A stretch of 49,005 nt of DNA from Conidiobolus incongruus B7586 (taxonomy: Eukaryota > Entomophthoromycota > Entomophthoromycetes > Entomophthorales > Conidiobolaceae). The translations under genes were made by a program, and so were the position numbers. Below are positions 1 to 9,310 of the stretch, piece by piece. The stretch lies in assembly GCA_000697335.1 (NCBI GenBank), contig JNEM01014012.1, positions 1 through 49,005 on the forward strand, read 5' to 3'. The notes beneath the pieces are model-generated. The model saw nothing but the letters and a program-made list of their open reading frames with translations, made no database searches and was not told the origin of the DNA. The stretch's first letter is position 1, and every line of letters begins with the position of its first letter.

Positions 1-1
1 G

Positions 2-3000
2 GATAAAATTGATTCAGCATCCCAAAAGTATGTTGCAAAAGAAAAATCCGAAATTAACCAACAAACACAATCTAATAACGAAAAGTTCGAATCTTTTGTT
101 TCTCCTTACGCTCTGCTCAATGGACCCACTGCCAAAAAGCAACATTTGATTGTACCTAGCATTACCCCTGGAGGGATTGATCCTTATACTATTTCCAGAG
201 AAAGAGAAGAGAGAATCAAACTCAAGATCCAAGAACGAATTAAAGAGTTAGAAAACATACCTAGTAATTTATCTAATTATTCTATTGAGGATCCAATTGT
301 CAAAGATCATAAGGATGACCAAGATATCAAATCTATTCATACACCCAAATTGGCAGCTATCATCGAATTAAAATCACTTCGTCTCTTAAATTTGCAGAAA
401 AAAGTTCGAGATGATATTATCAGGTGCATGAATCAGTCCAATACTTTAACTGCTAATTTAGATCGCTCTTGCTACCGCCGTCTCAAGAAACAAAATATTC
501 GTGAAGCCAGAAATACAGAAAAACTTGAACGCCAACAAAGAGCTGAACGCGAACGAAAAGAAAAACAAAAACAACTCGATTTCTTGTCATCTATTTTGAA
601 CCATGGTCGCGAATTACAGCAATGGCATCGTAATCTTCAGGCTCGTCAATACAAGCTCGGTAAATTTGTTACCAATTTCCATCAATCTGCTGAAAAAGAA
701 GAGCAAAGACGTATTGAGCGCCTTCAAAGACACCGTATTGAATTGCTTAAGACTGGTAATGAAGCAGAATACATGAAATTGATTGATAAAGCGAAAGATT
801 CTCGTCTTACTCATCTCCTTCAAGAAACCAATAACTTCTTGAAAACCCTTTCTAACTCCGTTCGTGAACAACAACAGCATGTAGCCAATTTCAATGTTCA
901 AAACTCCGCTGGAGAGAATGTTAGTAAACTCGACTTTGATGCAGACGACGATGACGACAACATTGATTACTATGCTGTTGCCCATAGAATCAAAGAAACT
1001 ATCACCACTCAACCTTCCATTTTAGTTGGTGGTAAACTTAAAGAGTACCAGCTTAAAGGTCTCGAATGGATGGTGTCTTTATTCAACAATAATTTGAATG
1101 GAATTTTAGCCGATGAAATGGGTCTCGGAAAAACGATTCAGACTATTTCTTTAGTCACACATTTAATTGAAGTTAAAAAAATCAATGGTCCTTATTTGAT
1201 CATTGTTCCTCTCTCCACTATTCCTAATTGGACAAATGAATTTGAAAAGTGGGCTCCTCAAGTGCGCAAAGTTGTTTACAAAGGTGATCCTAATCATCGT
1301 CGACAATTACAATTAAACGAGCTCAGACATGAGACTTTCCAAGTTCTTCTTACAACATTTGAATATATCATCAAAGATAAAAAAGAATTGAGTAAATTCA
1401 AATGGGTTCATACCATTATTGACGAAGGTCATCGTATGAAGAATACCGGCTCCAAGCTCACCATTACTCTTAACCAATTTTACAGCTCTAGAAACCGTCT
1501 AATTCTGACTGGTACTCCTCTTCAGAATAATCTCCCCGAATTGTGGGCTCTTCTTAACTTCATTTTACCTAAAGTGTTCAACTCTGTCAGTACTTTTGAA
1601 GAATGGTTCAACTCCCCATTTGCTAATCAAGGAGGCCAAGATAAAATCGCCTTAAATGAAGAAGAACAACTCTTGATTATCAAGCGTCTTCACAAAGTCC
1701 TTCGTCCTTTCCTATTGCGTCGCCTTAAAAAGGATGTTGAATCAGAACTCCCTGAAAAGAAGGAACATGTTATTCGATGTAGAATGTCTGCTCTTCAAAC
1801 CAGATTATATAATCAAATGAAACTTCACAAGAATCTCTTCCAAAATACTGGTTCCAATGGCAGACCTAGAATCACCGGTCTCAATAACAGATTGATGCAG
1901 TTGAGAAAAATTTGCAACCATCCATACGTATTCCAAGAGGTCGAAGATGTTGTCAATCCTTCCAAAATTAATGACAGCAAATTGTACCGTGTATCCGGCA
2001 AGTTTGAATTACTTGATCGAATGCTTCCTAAGCTATTTGAATTCGGCCATCGATGCTTGATTTTCTTTCAGATGACACAGGTGATGACTATTATGGAAGA
2101 TTTCTTGAATTATCGCGGTATTAGATGCCTTCGTCTTGATGGTACTACCAAACATGAAGATCGTTCTAGAATGTTAAAAGAATTTAACGCTCCTGATTCC
2201 GAAATCATGGTATTCTTGCTTAGTACCAGAGCTGGTGGTTTGGGTTTGAATTTGCAAACTGCTGATACCGTCATTATTTTCGACTCTGATTGGAATCCTC
2301 ATCAAGATCTTCAGGCTCAAGATCGTGCCCATCGTATTGGTCAAAAGAAGGAAGTGCGCATTTTCCGTCTTATCACTGCAAACTCCATTGAAGAAAAAAT
2401 CCTCGAGCGTGCTCAATACAAATTAGATATGGATGGCAAAGTTATCCAAGCAGGTAAATTCGACAATAAAAGTACCGAATCAGAGCGGGAGAAAATTCTT
2501 AAAGAGCTTTTTGAAAATGATGATGATGAGGATGAGATCGATGATGATTACTACTCTGATGAAATTCTTAATTCTTTCATAGCTCGTTCAGATACTGAAA
2601 AACAAAGATTTGCCCAAATGGATAGAGAAAGAATAGATCGCGAGCAACATAATTGGACATTAAATGGTGGCAAAGGACCTGTTCCAGATCGCCTAATACA
2701 AGATCATGAACTTCCTGATGTGTATTTACAGGATCATAACTCTGAAGATGCTTCTACTCCTGTTGAAGTGATGGGTCGTGGTCAAAGAGTTCGTGAAAGA
2801 GTATTCTATGATGATGGATTAACAGAAGAACAGTACGCAGACGCTGTTGATAGTGGAACTTTAGATGAAGTCATTAAAAAGAATCGAGTCAAGCAGCTTA
2901 AGCGTGAAGCTAAGCGACTAAAAAAAGCTGGTCTCAGCTCCTCCAAAGAACCTTCTCCCTCCATTACTTCACCATCTGCCGTTGAAACCCCAGGCTCACA

Positions 3001-3670
3001 AGGTACTCGAGGAAGACCAAAGCGCAAACGAGCTATTGAAGATACCACCGATACTCCTAATACACCTCCTATTCAAGCCAGAGCCCGCCCAGGTTCTGCT
3101 AATAGTCTTCCACAGCATCTTAAACGCCAGATTCAACATATTTTTACTGAAATTTACCAGGCTATCGATGACTGTGTTGATCCTGAAGATAATGAGAGGC
3201 TTAGATCTGATATTTTTCAAGAATTACCTGATGCCGATGATTATCCTGATTATTATCAGCATATTACTAACCCTATTGCAATGGATATAATCAAAAAAAG
3301 AATCAAAAATCATTATTATAAGGATGTTAATTCTTTCCGCAATGATTGGATATTAATGTTCAATAATGCACGCACCTATAATGTTGAAGGTTCTCAAGTT
3401 TACCAGGATGCTGAAGCTCTTCAAGCTTTGCTAATTGCAAAATTGGAAGCACTATGTCCCAATGATCAATTCCCAGAAATTGATCCTAATGACTTACCCG
3501 CTCCTAAAAAGCGAGGAAGAAAACCACAACAAAAGACAATTGCTTCTCCTGCTGTAGATAGTGTTAGATCATCTCCATCCGCTACATCTGCTGATCAAAG
3601 GCCACACAGATCCAACAAGCGAGTATTACCAGATGATGACTCTGACAGTGATAATCAAACAGAAAACTAA
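2..3670 (+). CDS. SNF2/STH1: SWI/SNF-RSC family chromatin-remodelling ATPase (Snf2/Sth1/Brg1), 5' end outside window
   Basis: The ATP-driven motor of a SWI/SNF or RSC complex, which slides or evicts nucleosomes in the nucleus. The frame is open from base 2 to a TAA at 3668-3670, giving 1222 visible residues with no start, so the N-terminus (where a QLQ domain would lie) is off the left edge. The first in-frame TTG at 146 is an internal Leu, not a start. Domains in order, numbered from the first full codon: a basic HSA-type helix about 172-245 (binds actin-related proteins in the family); DEXD ATPase with DEMGLGKT at 371-378 and DEGH at 474-477; helicase-C lobe ending in HRIGQ at 777-781; an acidic SnAC-like segment about 820-870; a bromodomain about 1052-1150 with the acetyl-lysine-binding Asn at 1127 (in NARTYN); and an AT-hook KKRGRKP near 1169. 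No intron is needed in 3.67 kb. The domain set cannot separate Snf2 from Sth1, and many basal fungi have a single gene. Confidence 0.97.
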   Translation, partial: DKIDSASQKYVAKEKSEINQQTQSNNEKFESFVSPYALLNGPTAKKQHLIVPSITPGGIDPYTISREREERIKLKIQERIKELENIPSNLSNYSIEDPIVKDHKDDQDIKSIHTPKLAAIIELKSLRLLNLQKKVRDDIIRCMNQSNTLTANLDRSCYRRLKKQNIREARNTEKLERQQRAERERKEKQKQLDFLSSILNHGRELQQWHRNLQARQYKLGKFVTNFHQSAEKEEQRRIERLQRHRIELLKTGNEAEYMKLIDKAKDSRLTHLLQETNNFLKTLSNSVREQQQHVANFNVQNSAGENVSKLDFDADDDDDNIDYYAVAHRIKETITTQPSILVGGKLKEYQLKGLEWMVSLFNNNLNGILADEMGLGKTIQTISLVTHLIEVKKINGPYLIIVPLSTIPNWTNEFEKWAPQVRKVVYKGDPNHRRQLQLNELRHETFQVLLTTFEYIIKDKKELSKFKWVHTIIDEGHRMKNTGSKLTITLNQFYSSRNRLILTGTPLQNNLPELWALLNFILPKVFNSVSTFEEWFNSPFANQGGQDKIALNEEEQLLIIKRLHKVLRPFLLRRLKKDVESELPEKKEHVIRCRMSALQTRLYNQMKLHKNLFQNTGSNGRPRITGLNNRLMQLRKICNHPYVFQEVEDVVNPSKINDSKLYRVSGKFELLDRMLPKLFEFGHRCLIFFQMTQVMTIMEDFLNYRGIRCLRLDGTTKHEDRSRMLKEFNAPDSEIMVFLLSTRAGGLGLNLQTADTVIIFDSDWNPHQDLQAQDRAHRIGQKKEVRIFRLITANSIEEKILERAQYKLDMDGKVIQAGKFDNKSTESEREKILKELFENDDDEDEIDDDYYSDEILNSFIARSDTEKQRFAQMDRERIDREQHNWTLNGGKGPVPDRLIQDHELPDVYLQDHNSEDASTPVEVMGRGQRVRERVFYDDGLTEEQYADAVDSGTLDEVIKKNRVKQLKREAKRLKKAGLSSSKEPSPSITSPSAVETPGSQGTRGRPKRKRAIEDTTDTPNTPPIQARARPGSANSLPQHLKRQIQHIFTEIYQAIDDCVDPEDNERLRSDIFQELPDADDYPDYYQHITNPIAMDIIKKRIKNHYYKDVNSFRNDWILMFNNARTYNVEGSQVYQDAEALQALLIAKLEALCPNDQFPEIDPNDLPAPKKRGRKPQQKTIASPAVDSVRSSPSATSADQRPHRSNKRVLPDDDSDSDNQTEN

Positions 3671-5609
3671 ATATACATTTTATTCTCTTCCAATTTGCTA
3701 TATTTTTCATTATCATCATATTTGGTCTTCATGTGAAACCATTTATTAAACAATACAAGAGTTTATATTAAGTATAACGCAAGTTTCATCATACATTTGA
3801 AATTCATATCAAGTAATAAATTATTAAACCAAATTACAATCAAATTTATTCATTTTAAACTTGCATTAAAATAAAGTATTTTTGGCAAATATCACTCAAA
3901 AATATATATGTGTACTAAAAAATAATTTGTTAATTATGATCAAAAATTCGCCTTGCATTTCACAAAATCTTGAACATAATAATTATTTGAATTGGGTCAC
4001 AGATTAAGAACCAATAAGGTATGTCTTTATCCTCTAAGTTTGTTAATACACCTTAATAAACCTTCAGTATTTGCTTTAATTTCAATTATTAATGAAATAA
4101 TAAAATATCACAATAAATTTTTCACTCTTACTTATAACTTATTGGCTATTTTGAAGATATATAAAAATTTATTACCAGTAATTATATTCGAACTAAAGAT
4201 TACTTTTAATCATGTTATACTTGAAAAATTTTGATGAAGGTTATTATTAGATAATTTTTTTTATTTTATATAAAATTCAATTTATTAAGAAATATAAAAA
4301 AATTGCTAGACTATGTAAGTTCCAAAATTATACAATTTACTGATATGAAAATTGGTTTGAAACATTAAATTTAAATTGAACAAATATGAAAATAATTTGG
4401 TTTTTTAAATGATATCAACATTGAACTATTTCCGTTTTATCTATTTTTTTTAAATTAATAACTTTAATTTCTTTTGAATTCGAATTAATTCAATAGAGTA
4501 TTTTAAGGTTGAAGAGGATATATATACCTTCCCAGTTTGAAAATTGTCTTATAATTGAATTTAATAATTTCAATGAATCAGAATTGATCAATTGAATACT
4601 AATGATTAAGAATTCATGAATCTGACGTGTGTTTGTTATTTGACAGACTACAAATTATCTAAGAATTTAATATATTTCTTCAATAAATTGATACAAGTAC
4701 AAATAAAATTGTGTCAATTTTTTAACTCAAGCTATCAAAGCTCCTTCTCAAATTGCCGGATAAACCAATTTTCGCTACAATAATATATTAATATGATTTC
4801 ATAATATTTCAAATCAATCATGATTTGAGATTTGTGCGAAATAAATGATGATGGAAAATTATTACCAAATTTGATTTTAAAGTTTCCTGAGATTTGTTAT
4901 ATAAATTATTTTTAAAGTTCGATAAAGTGAGATAAATTTATAAAAATAATAATAAAAATAATACTAATATACTTAACAAACATATATCTAATTATTTTTG
5001 CAATAAATTATTTCTCATATGATTTCAAATGTAATATCTATATAATAATCAAGCTTTCCATTGCCACCATTGATAAAAATAATCTTGAGATCTGTAGTTT
5101 TAATTTTTATACATAACATAATATTATGATCAATAATAATGCTAATCAATTCAATATAATATTCCGATTGAGTGAAATCAAAATATAATAATATAGATCA
5201 TCCATCAAACAATATTTAATTCAATAGATTTTCAAATAAGCTCAAAATGAATAATTCAGTTAGGAAATTTATATTAAATTAATTAAATTCAATTAAGATT
5301 TGATATCAAAGATTACTCCGACTTAGTGCTAGAATTTAACTAGAAAATTAAAATATAAATACCTTAATCAAGACTATTCAAAATCGATTTTTTCCCTTGA
5401 TTGGCACCAATTAAAGGCCAAGATTGATTCTTTAACTTGCATTCACTTATTCTATCTCTAATCATACATATCAATTTGGTATCATCTGTTACTGAATTGA
5501 ATTTATTGTTGTTTTTGATAATTTTAGTAAAATAGTCAAGAAAATTGTCGATTACAACGTATATCTTACATCCTTCAAGGGATATACTTAACTTTCATAT
5601 ATATTGTAA
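3671..5609. other. AT-rich intergenic spacer
   Basis: Spacer between the Snf2-type gene and the multicopper oxidase, 1.9 kb, both genes on the + strand. It should hold the 3' end of the first transcript and the promoter of the second. I see no coding frame beyond chance length. The last 250 bases before the oxidase start are slightly less AT-rich, which fits a promoter, but I can name no specific site. Confidence 0.6.
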
Positions 5610-7439
5610 ATGATATTTTTTAATCTATTTATATGGAGTTATTTAAAAACGGGAATATTTTCAGCAGTTGTCACTTACAATTTAACGATAACTCTAGAAA
5701 CGGGAAAACCGAATTGTTTTAACTCACCCCAAGTTCTCGTGAATAAACAATTTCCTGCTCCTCTCATTTCAGCATCGGTGAATGATACTCTTATTGTAAA
5801 TATAATCAACCAACTACCAAAAGATGAGTTCACTATGCATTATCACGGTCTCCATCAGAAAAACACACCGTTTTTTGATGGTGTTCCTTCCGTTACTCAA
5901 AGACCAATTGCTCCAGGGATGAGTTTTCAGCATAGGATATATTGCAACCAACCAGGCACGTATCTTTATCATTCACACACTAAATTTCATGCAATTACGG
6001 CAATCGGACCGTTGATAATATATGATAACAAGGAACTGGAGCCTTTTAAATATGACGGGGAACGAATCATACTGCTAACAGATAGTTTATTAACGCTCAA
6101 GTCAAACCCCTCTTATAGACAAGAAAAATTAGCTTATAAAGGCATATCATTTAATGGGCGAACGAATATTGACGCTTTATCTAGTCAATTAGATCTTGAA
6201 GCTTACCAAAGCTGGAATCGTGCGAGTGATCCTCAATGCAAACTTACATATATCGATGTCGAAGAAAACAAGGTGTATCGTTTGAGAATAATTGGAGGAA
6301 CATCGAGTGCCTATATGTCATTTTCTATACAAAACCATCAAATGGAAGTAGTTGAAGTGGAGGGACATTATGTTCAAAGATCTGTGAATGATAAAATACC
6401 GATTCATTCTGGGCAGCGATATAGTGTACTAATTACAACAAATCAAATTCCTTCTTCATATAGAATGAATACATATTCCATGATGCCTGGTGGCAGAGCC
6501 GAATTAAGTGGAGTAGCATATTTAAGGTATCTTGTTCCTGTCGCCAGAAGGATATCGAGCACTGAAGAAAACCCTGATCGATCGACCAATAGGTTGCAAA
6601 ATCATGGTAACTTTGATATTTCAAAGGATATTTCCGATTCGTTAGAGGCAATCTCCGATCACATGCTCAACTCAGATAATTTATTTCCAGATCAGTTGAT
6701 TGAGCAAATATCAGAATTGGCAGACCCACCAATATTATTACCAAGATCAAGGACTGTTCACCTAAAAGATGAAGAGCCATTAATGGATATCAGGCTAGAC
6801 CATCCACATTTTAGTCAAGATTATGAAAAATCGGCATCATATCTTTTCAAACCATTAAATCAACCTCCATTACCAAAGGCAGATAGGAGAATTTATTTTC
6901 GAGTAACACATGAAGAAAGAGAAGATGAGGATCGGCCTAAATGGTTTGTGAACGGTACCCACTACAAAACTCCTGAATTTAATTTATTGAAAGCGGCATA
7001 TGACAACCAATTGACTCAAATGGATTCCTCAACGTATGGATTAACTACTTTAAAATACAATGAAGTGATCGATATTATCATACAAAATACGGTTGATTTG
7101 GCAGGTGTATGTGATAATCATCCTTGGCACTTACACGGCCATAGTTTTTGGGATCTGGGATCAGGACCAGGAACATGGCATCCGGATAATGCATCAATTT
7201 TTAACAAAGAACCAATTATGAGAGATACGTATACATTTTCTTTGGGTCTTCCAATTGGTAATCTTGAGCCGAAAACGGACTGTGGATGGCATGCAATAAG
7301 GTTCGTAGCAAATAATCCAGGAATATGGTTGTTTCATTGTCATATTATTCAGCATCTAGAATATGGCATGAAGTTAACTTTTAATGAAGCTTTAGATAAG
7401 CTACCTCCACTACCGAGTGATCAGTATCACTTGTTTTAA
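5610..7439 (+). CDS. Secreted multicopper oxidase (ascorbate oxidase/laccase type)
   Basis: A 609-residue copper enzyme that should oxidise a small substrate and reduce O2 to water, outside the cell or on its surface. All four copper-ligand motifs are intact: HYHGLH at 77-82, HSH at 121-123, HPWHLHGH at 504-511, and HCH at 576-578 followed by H582 and M587 (pattern HCHxxxHxxxGM, so Met is the axial type 1 residue). The N-terminus (MIFFNLFIWSYLKTGIFSAV) is a plausible signal peptide. No C-terminal membrane helix follows, so it is not built like the membrane-bound ferroxidase Fet3. The wording around the third and fourth motifs resembles fungal ascorbate oxidases more than basidiomycete laccases, but substrate cannot be read from sequence. 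About 110 residues in the middle (roughly 300-410) are a loose acidic linker between cupredoxin domains 2 and 3. Intronless, and convergent with the uS12m gene 277 bases downstream. Confidence 0.93.
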   Translation: MIFFNLFIWSYLKTGIFSAVVTYNLTITLETGKPNCFNSPQVLVNKQFPAPLISASVNDTLIVNIINQLPKDEFTMHYHGLHQKNTPFFDGVPSVTQRPIAPGMSFQHRIYCNQPGTYLYHSHTKFHAITAIGPLIIYDNKELEPFKYDGERIILLTDSLLTLKSNPSYRQEKLAYKGISFNGRTNIDALSSQLDLEAYQSWNRASDPQCKLTYIDVEENKVYRLRIIGGTSSAYMSFSIQNHQMEVVEVEGHYVQRSVNDKIPIHSGQRYSVLITTNQIPSSYRMNTYSMMPGGRAELSGVAYLRYLVPVARRISSTEENPDRSTNRLQNHGNFDISKDISDSLEAISDHMLNSDNLFPDQLIEQISELADPPILLPRSRTVHLKDEEPLMDIRLDHPHFSQDYEKSASYLFKPLNQPPLPKADRRIYFRVTHEEREDEDRPKWFVNGTHYKTPEFNLLKAAYDNQLTQMDSSTYGLTTLKYNEVIDIIIQNTVDLAGVCDNHPWHLHGHSFWDLGSGPGTWHPDNASIFNKEPIMRDTYTFSLGLPIGNLEPKTDCGWHAIRFVANNPGIWLFHCHIIQHLEYGMKLTFNEALDKLPPLPSDQYHLF

Positions 7440-7716
7440 AAATCTTATTTATTTCAAAACATTAAATAAAATATGAATATAAATTGACAATATACATTGA
7501 ATATTTTTAACTTGAATAAAAAGTAGTAATCAATACTTTATATCAATCTCACATTTAATAAATGCATTATATTAAATGATTATAATCTAAATAAATCTCG
7601 ATATTTAGAATCATTTAAAATCTAATAATAAACTAAATATCTTTCATTAAAAAAAATATATAAAAACAGTCAATAAAATTTAAATAGTTTTATTAATTTA
7701 AAATAGTACATTTAGT

Positions 7717-8232
7717 CTATTTTGATTCTTTAGCAGGCTTTTTAACACCATACTTAGAGCGGGAAGTAGTTCTATTAGCAACGGGCTGTAGATCGTATTT
7801 ACCACGAATCAAATGATAGTTAACACCAGGCAAATCAGGAACAGCACCACCTCTCACTAGGACAACACTGTGTTCTTGTAAATTGTGTCCTTCACCAGGA
7901 ATATAACAAATAACAGTTCTACCGTTGCTTAATCTGACTTTAGCAACTTTACGTACAGCTGAATTGGGTTTTTTGGGTTTAGTAGTGTATACTTTGACAC
8001 AAACACCTTTTTGCTGAGGATTTCCTTCTAAAGCGGGGGAGTTGGTTTTCTTGGGTTTAGATTTGCGGCATCCACGGATAACTTGATTTAAGGTGGCCAT
8101 ACCCATGACACTGCCTAATCCGACAGGATTTTGGGTTGGCATTAATTTGAAGGTTAAATTTATAGGAGAGGCTCTTAAAAGAGTAGGTCTACAGAACTGA
8201 GGTGTAATTATTGATCTAAGTAAAGATAACAT
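7717..8232 (-). CDS. MRPS12: Mitochondrial small-subunit ribosomal protein uS12m (MRPS12)
   Basis: Nuclear-encoded S12 of the mitochondrial ribosome, which shapes the decoding centre. It has 171 residues in one exon. The uS12 core runs from about residue 45 to 165 and has the universal signatures [22 protein letters not shown] (the decoding loop, site of streptomycin-resistance changes in bacteria) and [19 protein letters not shown]. The first 40 or so residues are Arg/Leu/Ser-rich with no acidic residues, as expected of a mitochondrial presequence. I chose the ATG at 8232 because it includes this presequence; a later Met before ATLNQVIRG would remove it. The yeast protein is about 153 and the human about 138 residues, so the length is normal. 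The cytosolic paralogue (uS12/RPS23) has a different sequence, so the mitochondrial assignment is firm. Confidence 0.96.
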   Translation of the reverse strand: MLSLLRSIITPQFCRPTLLRASPINLTFKLMPTQNPVGLGSVMGMATLNQVIRGCRKSKPKKTNSPALEGNPQQKGVCVKVYTTKPKKPNSAVRKVAKVRLSNGRTVICYIPGEGHNLQEHSVVLVRGGAVPDLPGVNYHLIRGKYDLQPVANRTTSRSKYGVKKPAKESK

Positions 8233-8918
8233 CTTGATTTAAATATTGATAAACGAATTAAATGGAATTGTATATTTGATTTATATTTCTATTTTTATTA
8301 TATCAGATTCTTATATTTTGAATTAAATAATTGATGATATAATTAAATGAAATATTATTTATATTGTTCAATTTATAAAATTGTTTAGAATTATTAAATA
8401 TCAATAATAAATGAATTTCAATGAGGATAAAATTATGGGAATTTAATTAACTTATAATTTTGTACAGAATTATAATTTAAAATAATTTCAAATAATTTCA
8501 AATCTAAGTAGCTTATATATTTTAATAATAAGAATAAAAATCCAGTGCAATAATTTTTATAAGTATAATTAATATTGAAATTTCATTTGAATCTGGGTCA
8601 AAAATATAAACTCACGCTGTGTATTAAACATTTATGGTAGTTTCTTTGAAATAAGCAAAATGATAAAAATATTTTGAAAAATATTGCATTAAATATTTGA
8701 ATGAGATGACAATAAGAATTGATTTAAGTATTGTTTGATGTTTAAATGAATAAATAAATAAATATGATTAATAGAAAACGAATGCGTGAAAAAAATTAAA
8801 AATAATATAATCATTACATATTATTGTGGAATTATTTTTATTCATTTCATTGATATAATGCATGTAATAATACCTAGAATAAGTTAAAATATTTAATTAG
8901 TAAAGTTGATAAAAAAGG
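8233..8918. other. AT-rich spacer upstream of the uS12m gene
   Basis: About 690 bases of AT-rich DNA with no ORF. The part next to 8232 must hold the uS12m promoter. I see no distinctive element. Confidence 0.5.
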
Positions 8919-9310
8919 CTATTTGGAATTAAAATAAGGTTCAGGAACCCCCATAGCGTATAAAGTTGTCGAAAAAGAGAGTTCGAGGTTTTTGTCCTCA
9001 AGACACTTAGGACTGGTGCCAACATATATCCATCACAAAATACATATAACATGATATATAAAAAATTTATTACCTCATAAATTTTGGCTTGTAAGAATAT
9101 TCAAAAAAATATTCTAGGTACCTAAAGTGTAAGAATAGATTAGAATCACGATTGTATAAATACAATAATATAAAAAGATGATAGATCAGGAGTACTAGTA
9201 GTCGAGAATTGTACTCTGTTAAAGGTGTCCACAATATATTTAAGACTGGTGCCAACAATTAAACTCATCATATTGTAATAAATAAAGTATAAAAAACTCA
9301 TGTTACCTTG
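8919..9310 (-). pseudogene. Tandem intron-exon relic, two copies, unknown family
   Basis: On the minus strand two homologous blocks lie 233 bases apart. Each has a GT-AG intron of exactly 61 nt ending in GTTGGCACCAG (intron A 9246-9306, intron B 9013-9073), followed by an exon-like stretch. Exon B (9012-8919) reads 30 codons to a TAG and contains LSFSTTLYAMGVPEPYF. Exon A (from 9245), read in the matching phase, gives VQFSTTSTPDLSSF before a TGA. The shared FSTT...P(D/E) shows that both descend from one coding exon. The 61-nt intron length and boundaries match functional introns in this window. I find no start codon or longer upstream exon, since the frame is closed just before donor A. It is therefore most likely the 3' remnant of a duplicated gene. 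I do not recognise the family; a functional spliced small gene is less likely. Confidence 0.5.

Noticed and set aside
146-148. Possible start of the Snf2-type gene at TTG 146
   Set aside because: The frame is open to the left edge of the window and the upstream residues fit the protein, so this codon is internal and the true start is outside.
2174-3290. Several antisense and alternative frames in the Snf2-type gene
   Set aside because: All overlap conserved helicase and bromodomain coding sequence in the main frame.
5401-5420. TTGGCACCAA near 5407, similar to the GTTGGCACCAG end of the relic introns
   Set aside because: Opposite strand, no GT partner or exon similarity nearby; a chance match.
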